A stretch of DNA of 26,421 nt, from positions 1-26,421 of the forward strand of contig JBMZBW010000026.1 in assembly GCA_049612785.1 (NCBI GenBank), read 5' to 3'. This DNA comes from UBA7985 sp049612785. Lineage in GTDB: Bacteria > Pseudomonadota > Alphaproteobacteria > UBA7985. Shown in pieces: positions 1 to 7,563 of this stretch. The stretch's first letter is position 1. The number at the start of each line of letters is the position of its first letter. The notes beneath the pieces are model-generated. The model was not told the DNA's origin and did not search any database. It worked only from the letters and a program-made list of their open reading frames with translations. The position numbers were made by a program, and so were the translations under genes.

Positions 1-455
1 ACAGCGTAGGCGCGCAGCAGCTTGCCAACGCGACCGGCTATTCCGGTCCTGTGGTGCTCAAGGCGTTCTTGTCCGCATCGCTTGGCTTTGGTGTCCTGTC
101 GATCTTTGGCTACACCACCAACCGTGACCTCAGCAGCATCGGCGCCATCGCCGGTGCGGGTCTGATCGCCGCGATCATCGCATCGGTCGGTCAGCTGGTT
201 CTGGGCAACGTGTTCAACATCGGCATCTTCCAGGGTGGCATGTTTGACATCATCATCAGCGTCGTGGTCATCGCCGCGTCTCTGGGCCTGATTGCCTTCA
301 CCACGCAGAACCTGAAGGGCCTGTACTACCACGCCGCACAGCAGGGTGATGCCGACCTCGCACAGTCCTACGCCATCGGCGGCGCACTGAGCCTGTACAT
401 CAACTTCATCAACCTGTTTCTGTCGCTTCTCCGCATTTTTGGTGGCCGCGAGTAA
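1..455 (+). CDS. Bax inhibitor-1/YccA family membrane protein (5' truncated)
   Basis: The reading frame is open from the left edge (first full codon at position 3) to the TAA at 453-455, so this is the C-terminal portion of a longer gene. The visible part is almost wholly hydrophobic, with several membrane segments. It contains the segment GYTTNRDLSSIG after a helix, which matches the BI-1/YccA (UPF0005) family, where a YTT-(K/N)-RDLS loop recurs. It ends in a hydrophobic helix followed by RIFGGRE, also typical of the family. Family members are inner-membrane proteins, some linked to calcium leak or FtsH-mediated proteolysis, but the role here is not known. An ATG-like GTG at 51 is internal and is not the start. 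A strong terminator follows at 485-517, so the gene is the last in its transcript. Confidence 0.85.
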   Translation, partial: SVGAQQLANATGYSGPVVLKAFLSASLGFGVLSIFGYTTNRDLSSIGAIAGAGLIAAIIASVGQLVLGNVFNIGIFQGGMFDIIISVVVIAASLGLIAFTTQNLKGLYYHAAQQGDADLAQSYAIGGALSLYINFINLFLSLLRIFGGRE

Positions 456-484
456 GAATTACTTCTCAGTTACAGCTCTATGTA

Positions 485-517
485 GGGGCGCCGGTTGACG
501 GCGCCCCTTTTTTGTTT
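485..517 (+). terminator. Intrinsic terminator after the BI-1 family gene
   Basis: A perfect 9-bp G+C-rich stem pairs GGGGCGCCG (485-493) with CGGCGCCCC (499-507) around the loop GTTGA. The stem is followed at once by TTTTTTGTTT (508-517). It lies 30 bases after the stop codon of the upstream gene and is a classical rho-independent terminator. Confidence 0.93.
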
Positions 518-773
518 CTGATGGCCCACACCCACCCACAATTTTGTGGATAAGTCTGGGTAAATCTGGCTAAAGAAAGACGAGGCTTCGTCGTGAAATT
601 CACCTTCACGGCGATGTTTGCAAAATGCATCGAATGAACGAATTGCATCAAAACCAAAAAAAATCCTTGATTTCAGTGGCTTTCGCAGCGTACTTAGGTT
701 CAGATTTATTCGGTCGCATATTGTTACGTCGTAATTTGTTTTTGCCTACGCTTTGGCATGGGATTTGATAATA
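518..773. other. Intergenic region before the LuxO-like regulator
   Basis: The whole non-coding stretch runs from 456 to 773. After the terminator it is A+T-richer than the genes and holds no ORF of note. It contains one perfect DnaA-box nonamer (545-553, minus strand) that also forms the right half of a short inverted repeat, CCACA-ATTT-TGTGG (536-549). I saw no convincing sigma-54 -24/-12 element and no clear sigma-70 promoter, although the regulator downstream must be transcribed from here. Confidence 0.5.
545..553 (-). promoter_or_regulatory. Single consensus DnaA-box nonamer
   Basis: TGTGGATAA on the plus strand is the reverse complement of TTATCCACA, the strict DnaA-box consensus. It is intergenic and upstream of the LuxO-like gene. 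There is no second nonamer nearby and no dnaA, dnaN, gidA or hemE gene in the window, so it is not evidence for an origin. It could be a DnaA-regulated promoter element or chance. Confidence 0.35.
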
Positions 774-2393
774 ATGAGCGCACAACGCTTTAAAGTTTTA
801 CTCGTTGAAGATGAGCAGCCCTTGGTTTCCCTCTATAAGGAATACCTGAAGGAAGAGCCTCTCGACATCACCCACGCCAGCAACGGTAAAGAAGCCCTCA
901 AGCACCTCGCTCAACAGGAACCAGACGTCATTCTGCTCGATGTGCGTCTGCCGGATATGAGCGGAACCGAAATCCTTGATTTCATTCAGGAGCGCGGGCT
1001 GAACTCGGCGGTGATCATGATTACCGCTCACGGTTCGATCAATATGGCTGTCGAAACCATGCGCGGCGGTGCTTACGACTTCCTCGTCAAGCCCTTCAAC
1101 CGCCAGCGCCTCGTACAAACGCTGACCGCCGCTCTCAAGCGCGAAAGCATCAAGCAACAGGTTATCGCCAACCCAAAGCCGGTTTCGACCAAAGGCTTCC
1201 AAGGGTTCATCGGCAAGTCCAAGGCCATGCAGGTCATCTACCGCATGGTCGAGTCTGCTGCGCCGTCTAAAGCCACAACGTTTATCACCGGCGAGTCCGG
1301 TACGGGTAAGGAAGTCACGGCAGAGGCCATTCACAAGCTCTCCCCGCGCGCGAAAAAACCGCTGGTGGTGCTGAACTGTGCGGCCATTCCGAAAGACCTG
1401 ATGGAATCCGAGATTTTCGGTCACGTCAAAGGCGCGTTTACCGGCGCGATCAGCGACCACGAAGGCGCAGCTTCTCAGGCTGACGGTGGCACGCTGTTCC
1501 TCGATGAGGTCTGCGAGATGGACCTGCACCTGCAGTCCAAGCTGCTGCGCTTTATCCAGACCGGAACCTTCACCAAAGTCGGTGGCAACCGGGAGCAAAA
1601 GGTGGACATCCGCTTCATCTGCGCAACCAACCGCGACCCGCTGGTGGAAATCGGCGAAGGCCGCTTCCGCGAAGACCTTTACTACCGTCTGCACGTGATT
1701 CCGATCCACCTGCCACCGCTGCGCGCGCGTGAAGGGGATACGCTGGACATCGCCCGCAAGATCCTCATTGAATTTGCCGCTGAAGAGAACAAGCGCTTCC
1801 ACGACTTCGACCCCGAAGTCTCCCGCATGTTCCTCAACTACCCGTGGCCGGGCAACGTGCGTCAGTTGCAGAACGTGATCCGTAACATCGTCGTCCTCAA
1901 CAAGGGCGAGCAAGTGACCGCAGACATGGTTCCGGCTCCTGTGAACCCTGCCGGCTCCGGCCCTGGTCGCGTGCCGGGCGTCATGACCGCCACTCACGCC
2001 CCCGCTCTGCCAGCGCAAGGCGGTCTGTCACCGACTGCCGTAGCACCGCCGCAGAACAGTGTTCCGACCGCACCCGCGAGCCCAGTGGCGGAGAGCCTCG
2101 CCGCCGAAGCCCTGCGCGCTACCACCAGTTCGCCCATGAATCCGTTGGGCATGCCACGGCCTTCCGCGCCATTTGAAGGCATCGTGAACCCGGCAGCCAC
2201 GGGCGAAAGCGCACCGATCCGTCGCCGTGCTGAAGGCATCCTGCCGCTGTGGGAGACGGAAAAGCAGGCCATCGAGGACGCCATCGAATCCTGTGGCGGC
2301 AACATTCCGAAGGCCGCTGCACTGCTGGGCATTTCCGCGTCAACGATCTACCGCAAGCGCCAGCACTGGGAAACGCTTGAAGCCAAGGACTGA
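774..2393 (+). CDS. LuxO-like sigma-54-dependent response regulator
   Basis: This is an NtrC-class activator of 539 residues from the ATG at 774; a TTG at 753 would add seven residues. Residues 5-120 form a receiver with acidic D13 and phosphoacceptor D56 in LLDVRLPDM. The AAA+ domain follows, with Walker A GESGTGKE (173-180), the sigma-54-contacting GAFTGA loop (220-225) and Walker B LFLDEV near 240. The segment EMDLHLQSKLLRFIQTGTF is very like Vibrio LuxO, which points to that subfamily rather than NtrC or NtrX. Unusually, about 100 Pro/Ala/Ser-rich residues (roughly 392-490) separate the AAA+ domain from a C-terminal Fis-type helix-turn-helix (about 495-535). In the family, phosphorylation triggers oligomerisation and ATP-driven opening of sigma-54 promoters. 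No histidine kinase or phosphotransfer gene lies nearby, so input and targets are unknown. A PIN-domain gene follows after 31 bases. Confidence 0.88.
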   Translation: MSAQRFKVLLVEDEQPLVSLYKEYLKEEPLDITHASNGKEALKHLAQQEPDVILLDVRLPDMSGTEILDFIQERGLNSAVIMITAHGSINMAVETMRGGAYDFLVKPFNRQRLVQTLTAALKRESIKQQVIANPKPVSTKGFQGFIGKSKAMQVIYRMVESAAPSKATTFITGESGTGKEVTAEAIHKLSPRAKKPLVVLNCAAIPKDLMESEIFGHVKGAFTGAISDHEGAASQADGGTLFLDEVCEMDLHLQSKLLRFIQTGTFTKVGGNREQKVDIRFICATNRDPLVEIGEGRFREDLYYRLHVIPIHLPPLRAREGDTLDIARKILIEFAAEENKRFHDFDPEVSRMFLNYPWPGNVRQLQNVIRNIVVLNKGEQVTADMVPAPVNPAGSGPGRVPGVMTATHAPALPAQGGLSPTAVAPPQNSVPTAPASPVAESLAAEALRATTSSPMNPLGMPRPSAPFEGIVNPAATGESAPIRRRAEGILPLWETEKQAIEDAIESCGGNIPKAAALLGISASTIYRKRQHWETLEAKD

Positions 2394-2424
2394 TCCGGCT
2401 CCTGACTCTTCGACAAGGCGCGTT

Positions 2425-2868
2425 GTGTTCGACACCAACGCGCTTTTTCATTTCTGCGTCCGTGAATTGATCCTGCAAGAAAGCAAAGCCGGTCGGCTGA
2501 CCCCGTTCTGGTCTGCGCGCACCGTGGCGGAATTACGCGGCGTGCTGTCCGGTCGCGGCAGATCAGATGCAGAAGCCTTCTTTACGCAACTTTCGACAAG
2601 CACAGTGCCTGCTTCGTCCCCCGAAGAACTAAAGGGCTTCAGAGACGCTAGTGATCTGCACGTTGTTCAAGCAGCACGCGACGCTCAAGCCAGCGTGATT
2701 GTCACAGAAAACGCCCGCGATTTCCCAGTAAGGCACCTTCGCCCAATGGGTATCGATAGACTGTCGCCAGACGACTTCTTCGCCGCCCACCTGCGCGAAC
2801 TGCCCTCATCCATGAGTCGGACCGATTTACAACGCGCTGGTCTCAGTCGGACAGCAAAGCGGTTCTAG
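2425..2868 (+). CDS. PIN-domain protein (VapC-like putative ribonuclease)
   Basis: This is a protein of about 147 residues. It opens with VVFDTNAL, the first acidic motif of PIN nucleases. It continues with a mid-domain TVAEL acidic residue and ends with ASDLHVVQAARDA and VIVTENARDFP, the third acidic site and closing strand. It resembles solitary or toxin-type PIN_3-like proteins. PIN proteins are Mg-dependent RNases, but activity here is inferred. No ATG is available. I chose GTG 2425 because AAGG lies six bases upstream and because the domain begins there. The same frame stays open back to a GTG at 2227, inside the regulator gene, but that stretch has the Arg/Ser/Pro-rich look of a shadow translation. 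No antitoxin gene is adjacent. The stop overlaps the rbfA stop on the other strand by four bases (CTAG). Confidence 0.72.
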   Translation: MFDTNALFHFCVRELILQESKAGRLTPFWSARTVAELRGVLSGRGRSDAEAFFTQLSTSTVPASSPEELKGFRDASDLHVVQAARDAQASVIVTENARDFPVRHLRPMGIDRLSPDDFFAAHLRELPSSMSRTDLQRAGLSRTAKRF

Positions 2869-3230
2869 CTTGCCTCGGGCAGCCCGTGGATCAGGCGGTT
2901 CATGTGGTCGGCTTTATCGAAAGCTTCATCGGGAACAAAAGTCAGCTTGGGCGTGAACTTCATGGTCAGTTGCCGCCCCAGAGCCGCCTGCAGGACGGTT
3001 TTCTGCCGGGTCAGCGCGTCTTTCAGGTCCTTGACCGGAACCAGAGCCACCCCGCCCAGCGCCGTGAAGAAAATCTTGGCATGGCGCAGATCGGGGGACG
3101 GGTCGACGTGGGTAATGGTGATGGGTTGCTTGTCCAGAACTGCATCGGAGAAATTGCTTTTCGCCAATTCCGCAGACAGGATTTTGCGGATACGCTCCGC
3201 GACACGCTGTTGACGATGAGATTCAGCCAT
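2865..3230 (-). CDS. rbfA: Ribosome-binding factor A
   Basis: This is a 121-residue protein of normal RbfA length. The N-terminal QQRVAERIRKILSAEL helix, the central DLRHAKIFFTALG strand and the C-terminal KFTPKLTFVPDEAFDKAD segment match the KH-like RbfA fold. RbfA binds the immature 30S subunit near the 5' end of 16S rRNA, helps late maturation, and is needed for cold adaptation in model bacteria. The ATG at 3230 is preceded on the minus strand by GGAGG-type sequence (the plus strand reads ggcctcc at 3235-3241), a good ribosome binding site. The gene stands alone here, without infB, nusA or truB. It is divergent from the MFS gene and convergent with the PIN gene. Confidence 0.95.
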   Translation of the reverse strand: MAESHRQQRVAERIRKILSAELAKSNFSDAVLDKQPITITHVDPSPDLRHAKIFFTALGGVALVPVKDLKDALTRQKTVLQAALGRQLTMKFTPKLTFVPDEAFDKADHMNRLIHGLPEAS

Positions 3231-3269
3231 TTGGGCCTCCTATCTGCTCTGGGTCTGGGCCAGTATGAA

Positions 3270-3283
3270 ACGAATCGATTCGT
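3270..3283. promoter_or_regulatory. Perfect 14-bp palindrome, candidate operator
   Basis: ACGAATCGATTCGT is a perfect inverted repeat with a central CG. It lies in the 82-base divergent gap between rbfA (start 3230) and the MFS transporter (start 3313). Symmetry, length and position suit a dimeric repressor; the central CG resembles LacI/PurR-type operators. The regulator is not identifiable and no repressor gene is adjacent. Confidence 0.45.
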
Positions 3284-3312
3284 GAAGCATCAACAAACTC
3301 ACTGAAGAACCC

Positions 3313-4578
3313 ATGACCGCCACGCCCCGAAGCGCACGTTTTTCCGTGAGTTTGATCATGTTGATCTACGGAACCCTGATTGGCTCATATTTGCCTTACC
3401 TGCCGTTTGTGAAGGACCGGTTTGGCATAGGAGAGAGCGCATTCAGTATGGGCTTCCTGTTGGGCGCGATTGGCGCGCTGGCTTCCTTGCCGCTCGCGCC
3501 GTGGATCATCAAGAAAGTCGGCACCCGCAAAGCCGCGTTGGTCATGTCGGTGTTTTATCTCAGCACCGTTGGTTTCATGATGTCCGCCCCATCCTTTGCC
3601 CTGTTCCTCGTGCTGTTTTTGCTGGTCGGTCTGACCATCAGCACGTGGGAAATCGCGGTGAATTCTCAGGCTTCGGCCATTGAGGATCAGATGGGTAAGC
3701 CCGTGATTTCGTCCATTCATGGGTTCTGGTCCCTGGGCACCTTTATCGGTTCTGCCGCCATGGCCGGTTGGCTGGCGCTGGAACTCAACGGCCTTTGGCT
3801 GATCTGGGGTCTGATCGTGCTGGGCTTTCTGGCCCTGCCGCGCGTCTATGCCGGTCTGCTGAGGCGGGAGCAGATTCCCGCCGAGAGCACAACCGAATCA
3901 CCACCGCTACGGCTCAAGTACGTCTTCTATCCCCCGCTCATGGCCATCGCCTTCTACATGATTGCCGGTTACATGCTCGAAGGAACGTTCCAGGACTGGG
4001 GCTCCTTCCTGATCCGCGAACTGATGCTGGGGCGCGGGGCGGAGATTGTCCCCGAACGGCTGTGGTCCACGCTTCCCGCCGCTGAAGCCGATTTGCGGCG
4101 GAGCGCAGCGGTTTCCGGCGGGATCGCACTGGCATTCTTTACCGCCATGATGACGGTTGGCCGGCTGGCCGGTGACACCATGATCACCCGCTTTGGGCGC
4201 GCCGGAACCTTACAAATCGGCGGCGTCATAGCGGTTCTGGGGATCGTTCTGGCAACCGGGGAAGAACGATCCGTGCTGACCTACATCGGCTTTGCGCTGG
4301 TTGGACTGGGAACCGCGAACATCATCCCACAGGTCATCAAAACCGCCGACAGCACACCGGGTCTGCCACCGGGTGTCGCCATTTCCATCATCACCGCTGT
4401 GGGGTTCATCGCGTTTCTCGGCGGGCCGGTCACCGTTGGGTTTACCGGAGAGCACTACGGCTTCCGGCTGACCTTCCTCGCACTGGCCATTTTCCCGCTG
4501 GTGATGGCGCTGACAGCGGGCTTGCTCTTGCGGTGGTTCGAACGAGGCCGGGAACGGGCCAAAAACGCCAGCGACTAG
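3313..4578 (+). CDS. Major facilitator superfamily transporter
   Basis: This 421-residue polytopic membrane protein has about 12 predicted helices, the usual MFS size. The sequence shows MFS loop motifs: a basic IIKKVGTRKAA after helix 2, a long central cytoplasmic loop near residues 185-205, and a second-half repeat with VGRLAGDTMITRFG, a motif-A-like segment. The helix-4/5 segment STWEIAVNSQASAIE followed by SSIHGFWSLGTFIG is characteristic of the YbjJ/fucose-permease-like branch. The substrate cannot be read from the sequence. It is divergent from rbfA, with a perfect palindrome between them that may control it. The stop codon shares a CTAG tetranucleotide with the stop of cobT on the other strand. 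Confidence 0.85.
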   Translation: MTATPRSARFSVSLIMLIYGTLIGSYLPYLPFVKDRFGIGESAFSMGFLLGAIGALASLPLAPWIIKKVGTRKAALVMSVFYLSTVGFMMSAPSFALFLVLFLLVGLTISTWEIAVNSQASAIEDQMGKPVISSIHGFWSLGTFIGSAAMAGWLALELNGLWLIWGLIVLGFLALPRVYAGLLRREQIPAESTTESPPLRLKYVFYPPLMAIAFYMIAGYMLEGTFQDWGSFLIRELMLGRGAEIVPERLWSTLPAAEADLRRSAAVSGGIALAFFTAMMTVGRLAGDTMITRFGRAGTLQIGGVIAVLGIVLATGEERSVLTYIGFALVGLGTANIIPQVIKTADSTPGLPPGVAISIITAVGFIAFLGGPVTVGFTGEHYGFRLTFLALAIFPLVMALTAGLLLRWFERGRERAKNASD

Positions 4579-6503
4579 TGGCGGCCCATCAGCCCCGCGG
4601 CCAAAGCCTCAGCCGCCATTTTCCGCAGCGCATCTTCGTCAAACAACGAAACCAGATGATCCATCATAGCCCCGCCCAGTTGCTCGGCATCCGTGATGGT
4701 CACAGCGCGCTGGTAATAGCGGGTTACGTCGTGGCCGATCCCGATTGCAACGAGCTCGACTTCTGACTTCTTCTCAATCGACTCAATGACGTCGCGCAGA
4801 TGCTTTTCGAGGTAATTGCCGCTGTTCACGGACTGCGTGCTGTCATCCACCGGCGCACCGTCAGAAATCACCATCAGGATCCGCCGGTTTTCAGGCCGCA
4901 CTGACAGACGCTTCATCGCCCATTCAAGCGCTTCGCCATCGATGTTTTCCTTGAGCAGACCCTCGCGCAGCATCAGACCCAGATTCTTCCGCGCCCGACG
5001 CCAAGGGGCATCAGCAGACTTGTAGATGATGTGCCGCAGGTCGTTCAGGCGACCGGGATTGGTGGGACGATCCGCCGCCAGCCAGTCTTCCTTGGACTTA
5101 CCGCCCTTCCACTGGCGCGTGGTAAAGCCCAGGATCTCGACCTTCACGCCACAGCGCTCCAGCGTCCGCGCCAGTATGTCTGCACAAATGGCCGCCGTGG
5201 AAATCGGACGGCCCCGCATGGAACCGGAGTTATCGATCAGCAGCGTCACGATGGTATCGCGGAAATCGGTGTCCGTTTCGACCTTGAAGGATAGCGGGTT
5301 GGTCGGGTCGGTAATCACCCGCGTCAGACGCGCCGTATCCAGCAAACCTTCTTCGAGGTTGAACTCCCAAGACCGGGTCTGCTTCGCCATCAGGCGACGC
5401 TGCAGGCGGTTGGCGAGCTTGGCGACCACCGACTGCAGGGAGGTCAGTTGCTGATCCAGCATCAGCCGCAAACGCGTCAGCTCTTCCGCATCGCACAGAT
5501 CCGCCGCTTCGACGATTTCGTCATGCTTGCTGGTAAAGGCTTTGTAGTCGTGCGGCGGTGGATCGTTGGACGGTGGGCGATATTCCGGGGTCATATCCGG
5601 CTGCAGGGGCGCTTCGTCGCCTTCCTGCATCTGGGAGCTGTCCTCGGACTGGACATCATCCTGCTCACCCGCCTGTTGCTGGTCCGAAGCCTGACTGTCG
5701 TCGGGGTTGGAATCCTGCGGCTGGTCGTCCTGCTGGCCGTCGTCCTCGCCGCGCACGTCGTTGTTGTTCGTGTCGGTGTCGTTCTCGTCGCCAGCATCCT
5801 GATCGTCGTCAGGTTGGTCGTCTGGGCTCTGGTCGATCTCGAATTCCAGATCACGCAGCAAATCACCAGCGATTTCGGCAAAGGCGCTCTGGTCGTCGAG
5901 GTTGTCTTTCAACCGATCAAGCTGCTCGTAAACGCTGTCTGCCAGGTGGGGCTTCCACAGATCGACGATCTGTTGAGCATTTTCTGGCACGTCCCAAGCC
6001 CCATCGCTCAGGTGTTCGCGTGCCAGATAGCGCATGACCTCAGCCAGCGGCGCTTCTTCTTTGGCGTTGACGAATTTCAGGTTGAGGTCAGAGACCCGCT
6101 GCTCATGCGCAGCTTGCAGGTTCTGCCGGACCCCGCCCATGTCCTGTGAGCCCAGTGCCTCGTAACGCACCTGCTCCATGGCATCGAACACCTGCCGTGC
6201 GGTCATTTCCACGGGGGCAAGGCGCGTGTGCAGCGCCTCATCATGGTGCGCTTCACGCAAGGCGTTCTGGTCGCATTCACCGCGTACCAGCGCCTGTTCC
6301 TGCGGTGTCATCTCGCGGCTGGGCGAGGTGATGAAAACGTCGTTGCCGATCTTGCCGCGCGCGTTGGAGGCAAACACAGCCTCCAACTCCTTGTTACCCG
6401 ACAGCGCGCGCAGGGTCGCAGACGTGGACTGCCGAAAATCTTCCTGCAGGCTCGCTCGACGCTTGTTGGACGATGGGATTTTGAAGGACGCGGGTTGTGC
6501 CAA
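4575..6503 (-). CDS. cobT: Aerobic cobaltochelatase subunit CobT
   Basis: This is a 642-residue protein matching full-length CobT. The N-terminal CobT domain includes SATLRALSGNKELEAVFAS. A very acidic Asp/Gln/Asn-rich segment spans roughly residues 215-310. A C-terminal von Willebrand A domain carries the MIDAS motif DNSGSMRG near residue 420 and ends with MAAEALAAGLMGRH. With CobS it forms the AAA+/vWA chaperone ring that drives ATP-dependent cobalt insertion into hydrogenobyrinic acid a,c-diamide by CobN in the aerobic B12 pathway. cobN is not in the window. The gene starts three bases after the cobS stop, so the two are co-transcribed. A long antisense ORF over the acidic segment is a codon artefact. 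Confidence 0.96.
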   Translation of the reverse strand: MAQPASFKIPSSNKRRASLQEDFRQSTSATLRALSGNKELEAVFASNARGKIGNDVFITSPSREMTPQEQALVRGECDQNALREAHHDEALHTRLAPVEMTARQVFDAMEQVRYEALGSQDMGGVRQNLQAAHEQRVSDLNLKFVNAKEEAPLAEVMRYLAREHLSDGAWDVPENAQQIVDLWKPHLADSVYEQLDRLKDNLDDQSAFAEIAGDLLRDLEFEIDQSPDDQPDDDQDAGDENDTDTNNNDVRGEDDGQQDDQPQDSNPDDSQASDQQQAGEQDDVQSEDSSQMQEGDEAPLQPDMTPEYRPPSNDPPPHDYKAFTSKHDEIVEAADLCDAEELTRLRLMLDQQLTSLQSVVAKLANRLQRRLMAKQTRSWEFNLEEGLLDTARLTRVITDPTNPLSFKVETDTDFRDTIVTLLIDNSGSMRGRPISTAAICADILARTLERCGVKVEILGFTTRQWKGGKSKEDWLAADRPTNPGRLNDLRHIIYKSADAPWRRARKNLGLMLREGLLKENIDGEALEWAMKRLSVRPENRRILMVISDGAPVDDSTQSVNSGNYLEKHLRDVIESIEKKSEVELVAIGIGHDVTRYYQRAVTITDAEQLGGAMMDHLVSLFDEDALRKMAAEALAAGLMGRH

Positions 6504-6506
6504 GGC

Positions 6507-7472
6507 TTAAGCTGCCTTGTCCAGAGCCAGATCCTCACCAAAGGCGCGCTGGAAGTACTCAGCGATCACCGGACGCTCCAGTTCATCACACTTGTTCAGG
6601 AAAGAGAGCTGGAAACCCAGACCAATGTTGTCGCCCAGATACCCCGCGTTCTCTGCCCACGTCAGCACCGTACGCGGCGACATCACCGTAGAGATATCGC
6701 CAGCCATGAAGCCCTTCCGCGTCAGATCCGCCAGCGCCACCATGGACTCAACCGTCTTGCGCCCCGCCTCAGTCTGGTAAGCGGGCAGCTTGGCCAGAAC
6801 AATCTCGGTCTCAACGGCGCGTGGCAGGTAGTTCAGCGTGCAGACCACCGACCAGCGGTCCATCTGACCCTGGTTGATCTGCTGCGTGCCATGGTACAGG
6901 CCGGTCGTGTCACCCAAACCAACGGTGTTGGCGGTTGCAAACAGCCGGAAGTGCGGATTTGGGCGAATCACCTTGTTCTGATCGAGCAGGGTCAGCTTCC
7001 CGTCCACTTCGAGTACGCGCTGGATCACAAACATCACATCCGGACGACCTGCATCGTATTCGTCAAACACCAGCGCCATGGGACGCTGCAGCGACCAAGG
7101 CAGCAGGCCCTCACGGAATTCCGTGATCTGCTTGCCGTCTTTGAGCACAATCGCGTCTTTGCCCACCAGATCGATACGCGACACATGGCTGTCCAGGTTC
7201 ACGCGCACCAGCGGCCAGTTCAAGCGCGAGGCGACTTGCTCGATGTGCGTGGATTTACCCGTACCGTGGTAGCCCTGCACCATCACGCGGCGGTTGTGCT
7301 TGAAGCCCATCAGAATGGCCAGCGTCGTATCCCGGTCGAAGATGTAGTTGGCATCGTGATCGGGCACGTATTCGTTGGCCTCAGAAAAGGCTGGCACTTC
7401 CAGATCAACGTCGATGCCAAATGCATCGCGAACGTTAACAGTGATGTCTGGTGCCGTGAGCTCAGTCGTCAT
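6507..7472 (-). CDS. cobS: Aerobic cobaltochelatase subunit CobS
   Basis: This is a 321-residue MoxR-like AAA+ ATPase of normal CobS length. Walker A GYHGTGKST lies near residues 67-75 and Walker B LVFDEYDAGRPD near 132-143. The family sequence NTVGLGDTTGLYHGTQQINQ covers sensor 1 and the following loop. CobS pairs with CobT in a two-ring complex that energises CobN during cobalt insertion into the corrin ring. The start at 7472 (MTTELTAPDITVNV) fits the family N-terminus, and AAGGTAAG-type sequence lies just upstream on the minus strand as a ribosome binding site. cobT follows after three bases. A J-domain gene lies 91 bases upstream on the same strand, as in many alphaproteobacteria. Confidence 0.97.
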   Translation of the reverse strand: MTTELTAPDITVNVRDAFGIDVDLEVPAFSEANEYVPDHDANYIFDRDTTLAILMGFKHNRRVMVQGYHGTGKSTHIEQVASRLNWPLVRVNLDSHVSRIDLVGKDAIVLKDGKQITEFREGLLPWSLQRPMALVFDEYDAGRPDVMFVIQRVLEVDGKLTLLDQNKVIRPNPHFRLFATANTVGLGDTTGLYHGTQQINQGQMDRWSVVCTLNYLPRAVETEIVLAKLPAYQTEAGRKTVESMVALADLTRKGFMAGDISTVMSPRTVLTWAENAGYLGDNIGLGFQLSFLNKCDELERPVIAEYFQRAFGEDLALDKAA

Positions 7473-7563
7473 TGTGGCTTACCTTCGTTTCAAAAATCGG
7501 GCGCATTACACTCAAGCGTAAAGCCCCCCGCAAGACCCCTTCGCGCAAGGCTGCGAAACGGGA

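Noticed and set aside
545..553. Replication origin suggested by the DnaA box
   Set aside because: A single box with no cluster, no A+T-rich unwinding element and no origin-associated genes in the window.
798..2018. 406-residue minus-strand ORF opposite the LuxO-like gene
   Set aside because: It lies wholly antisense to a gene with clear domain motifs; the translation is Arg/His/Val-rich, shows no family pattern and has no independent promoter or ribosome binding site.
5448..6149. 233-residue plus-strand ORF that looks like a membrane protein opposite cobT
   Set aside because: The Val/Leu-rich stretch is the reverse complement of the Asp/Gln-rich acidic segment of CobT (GAC/GAT codons read as GTC/ATC). 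It is a codon artefact.
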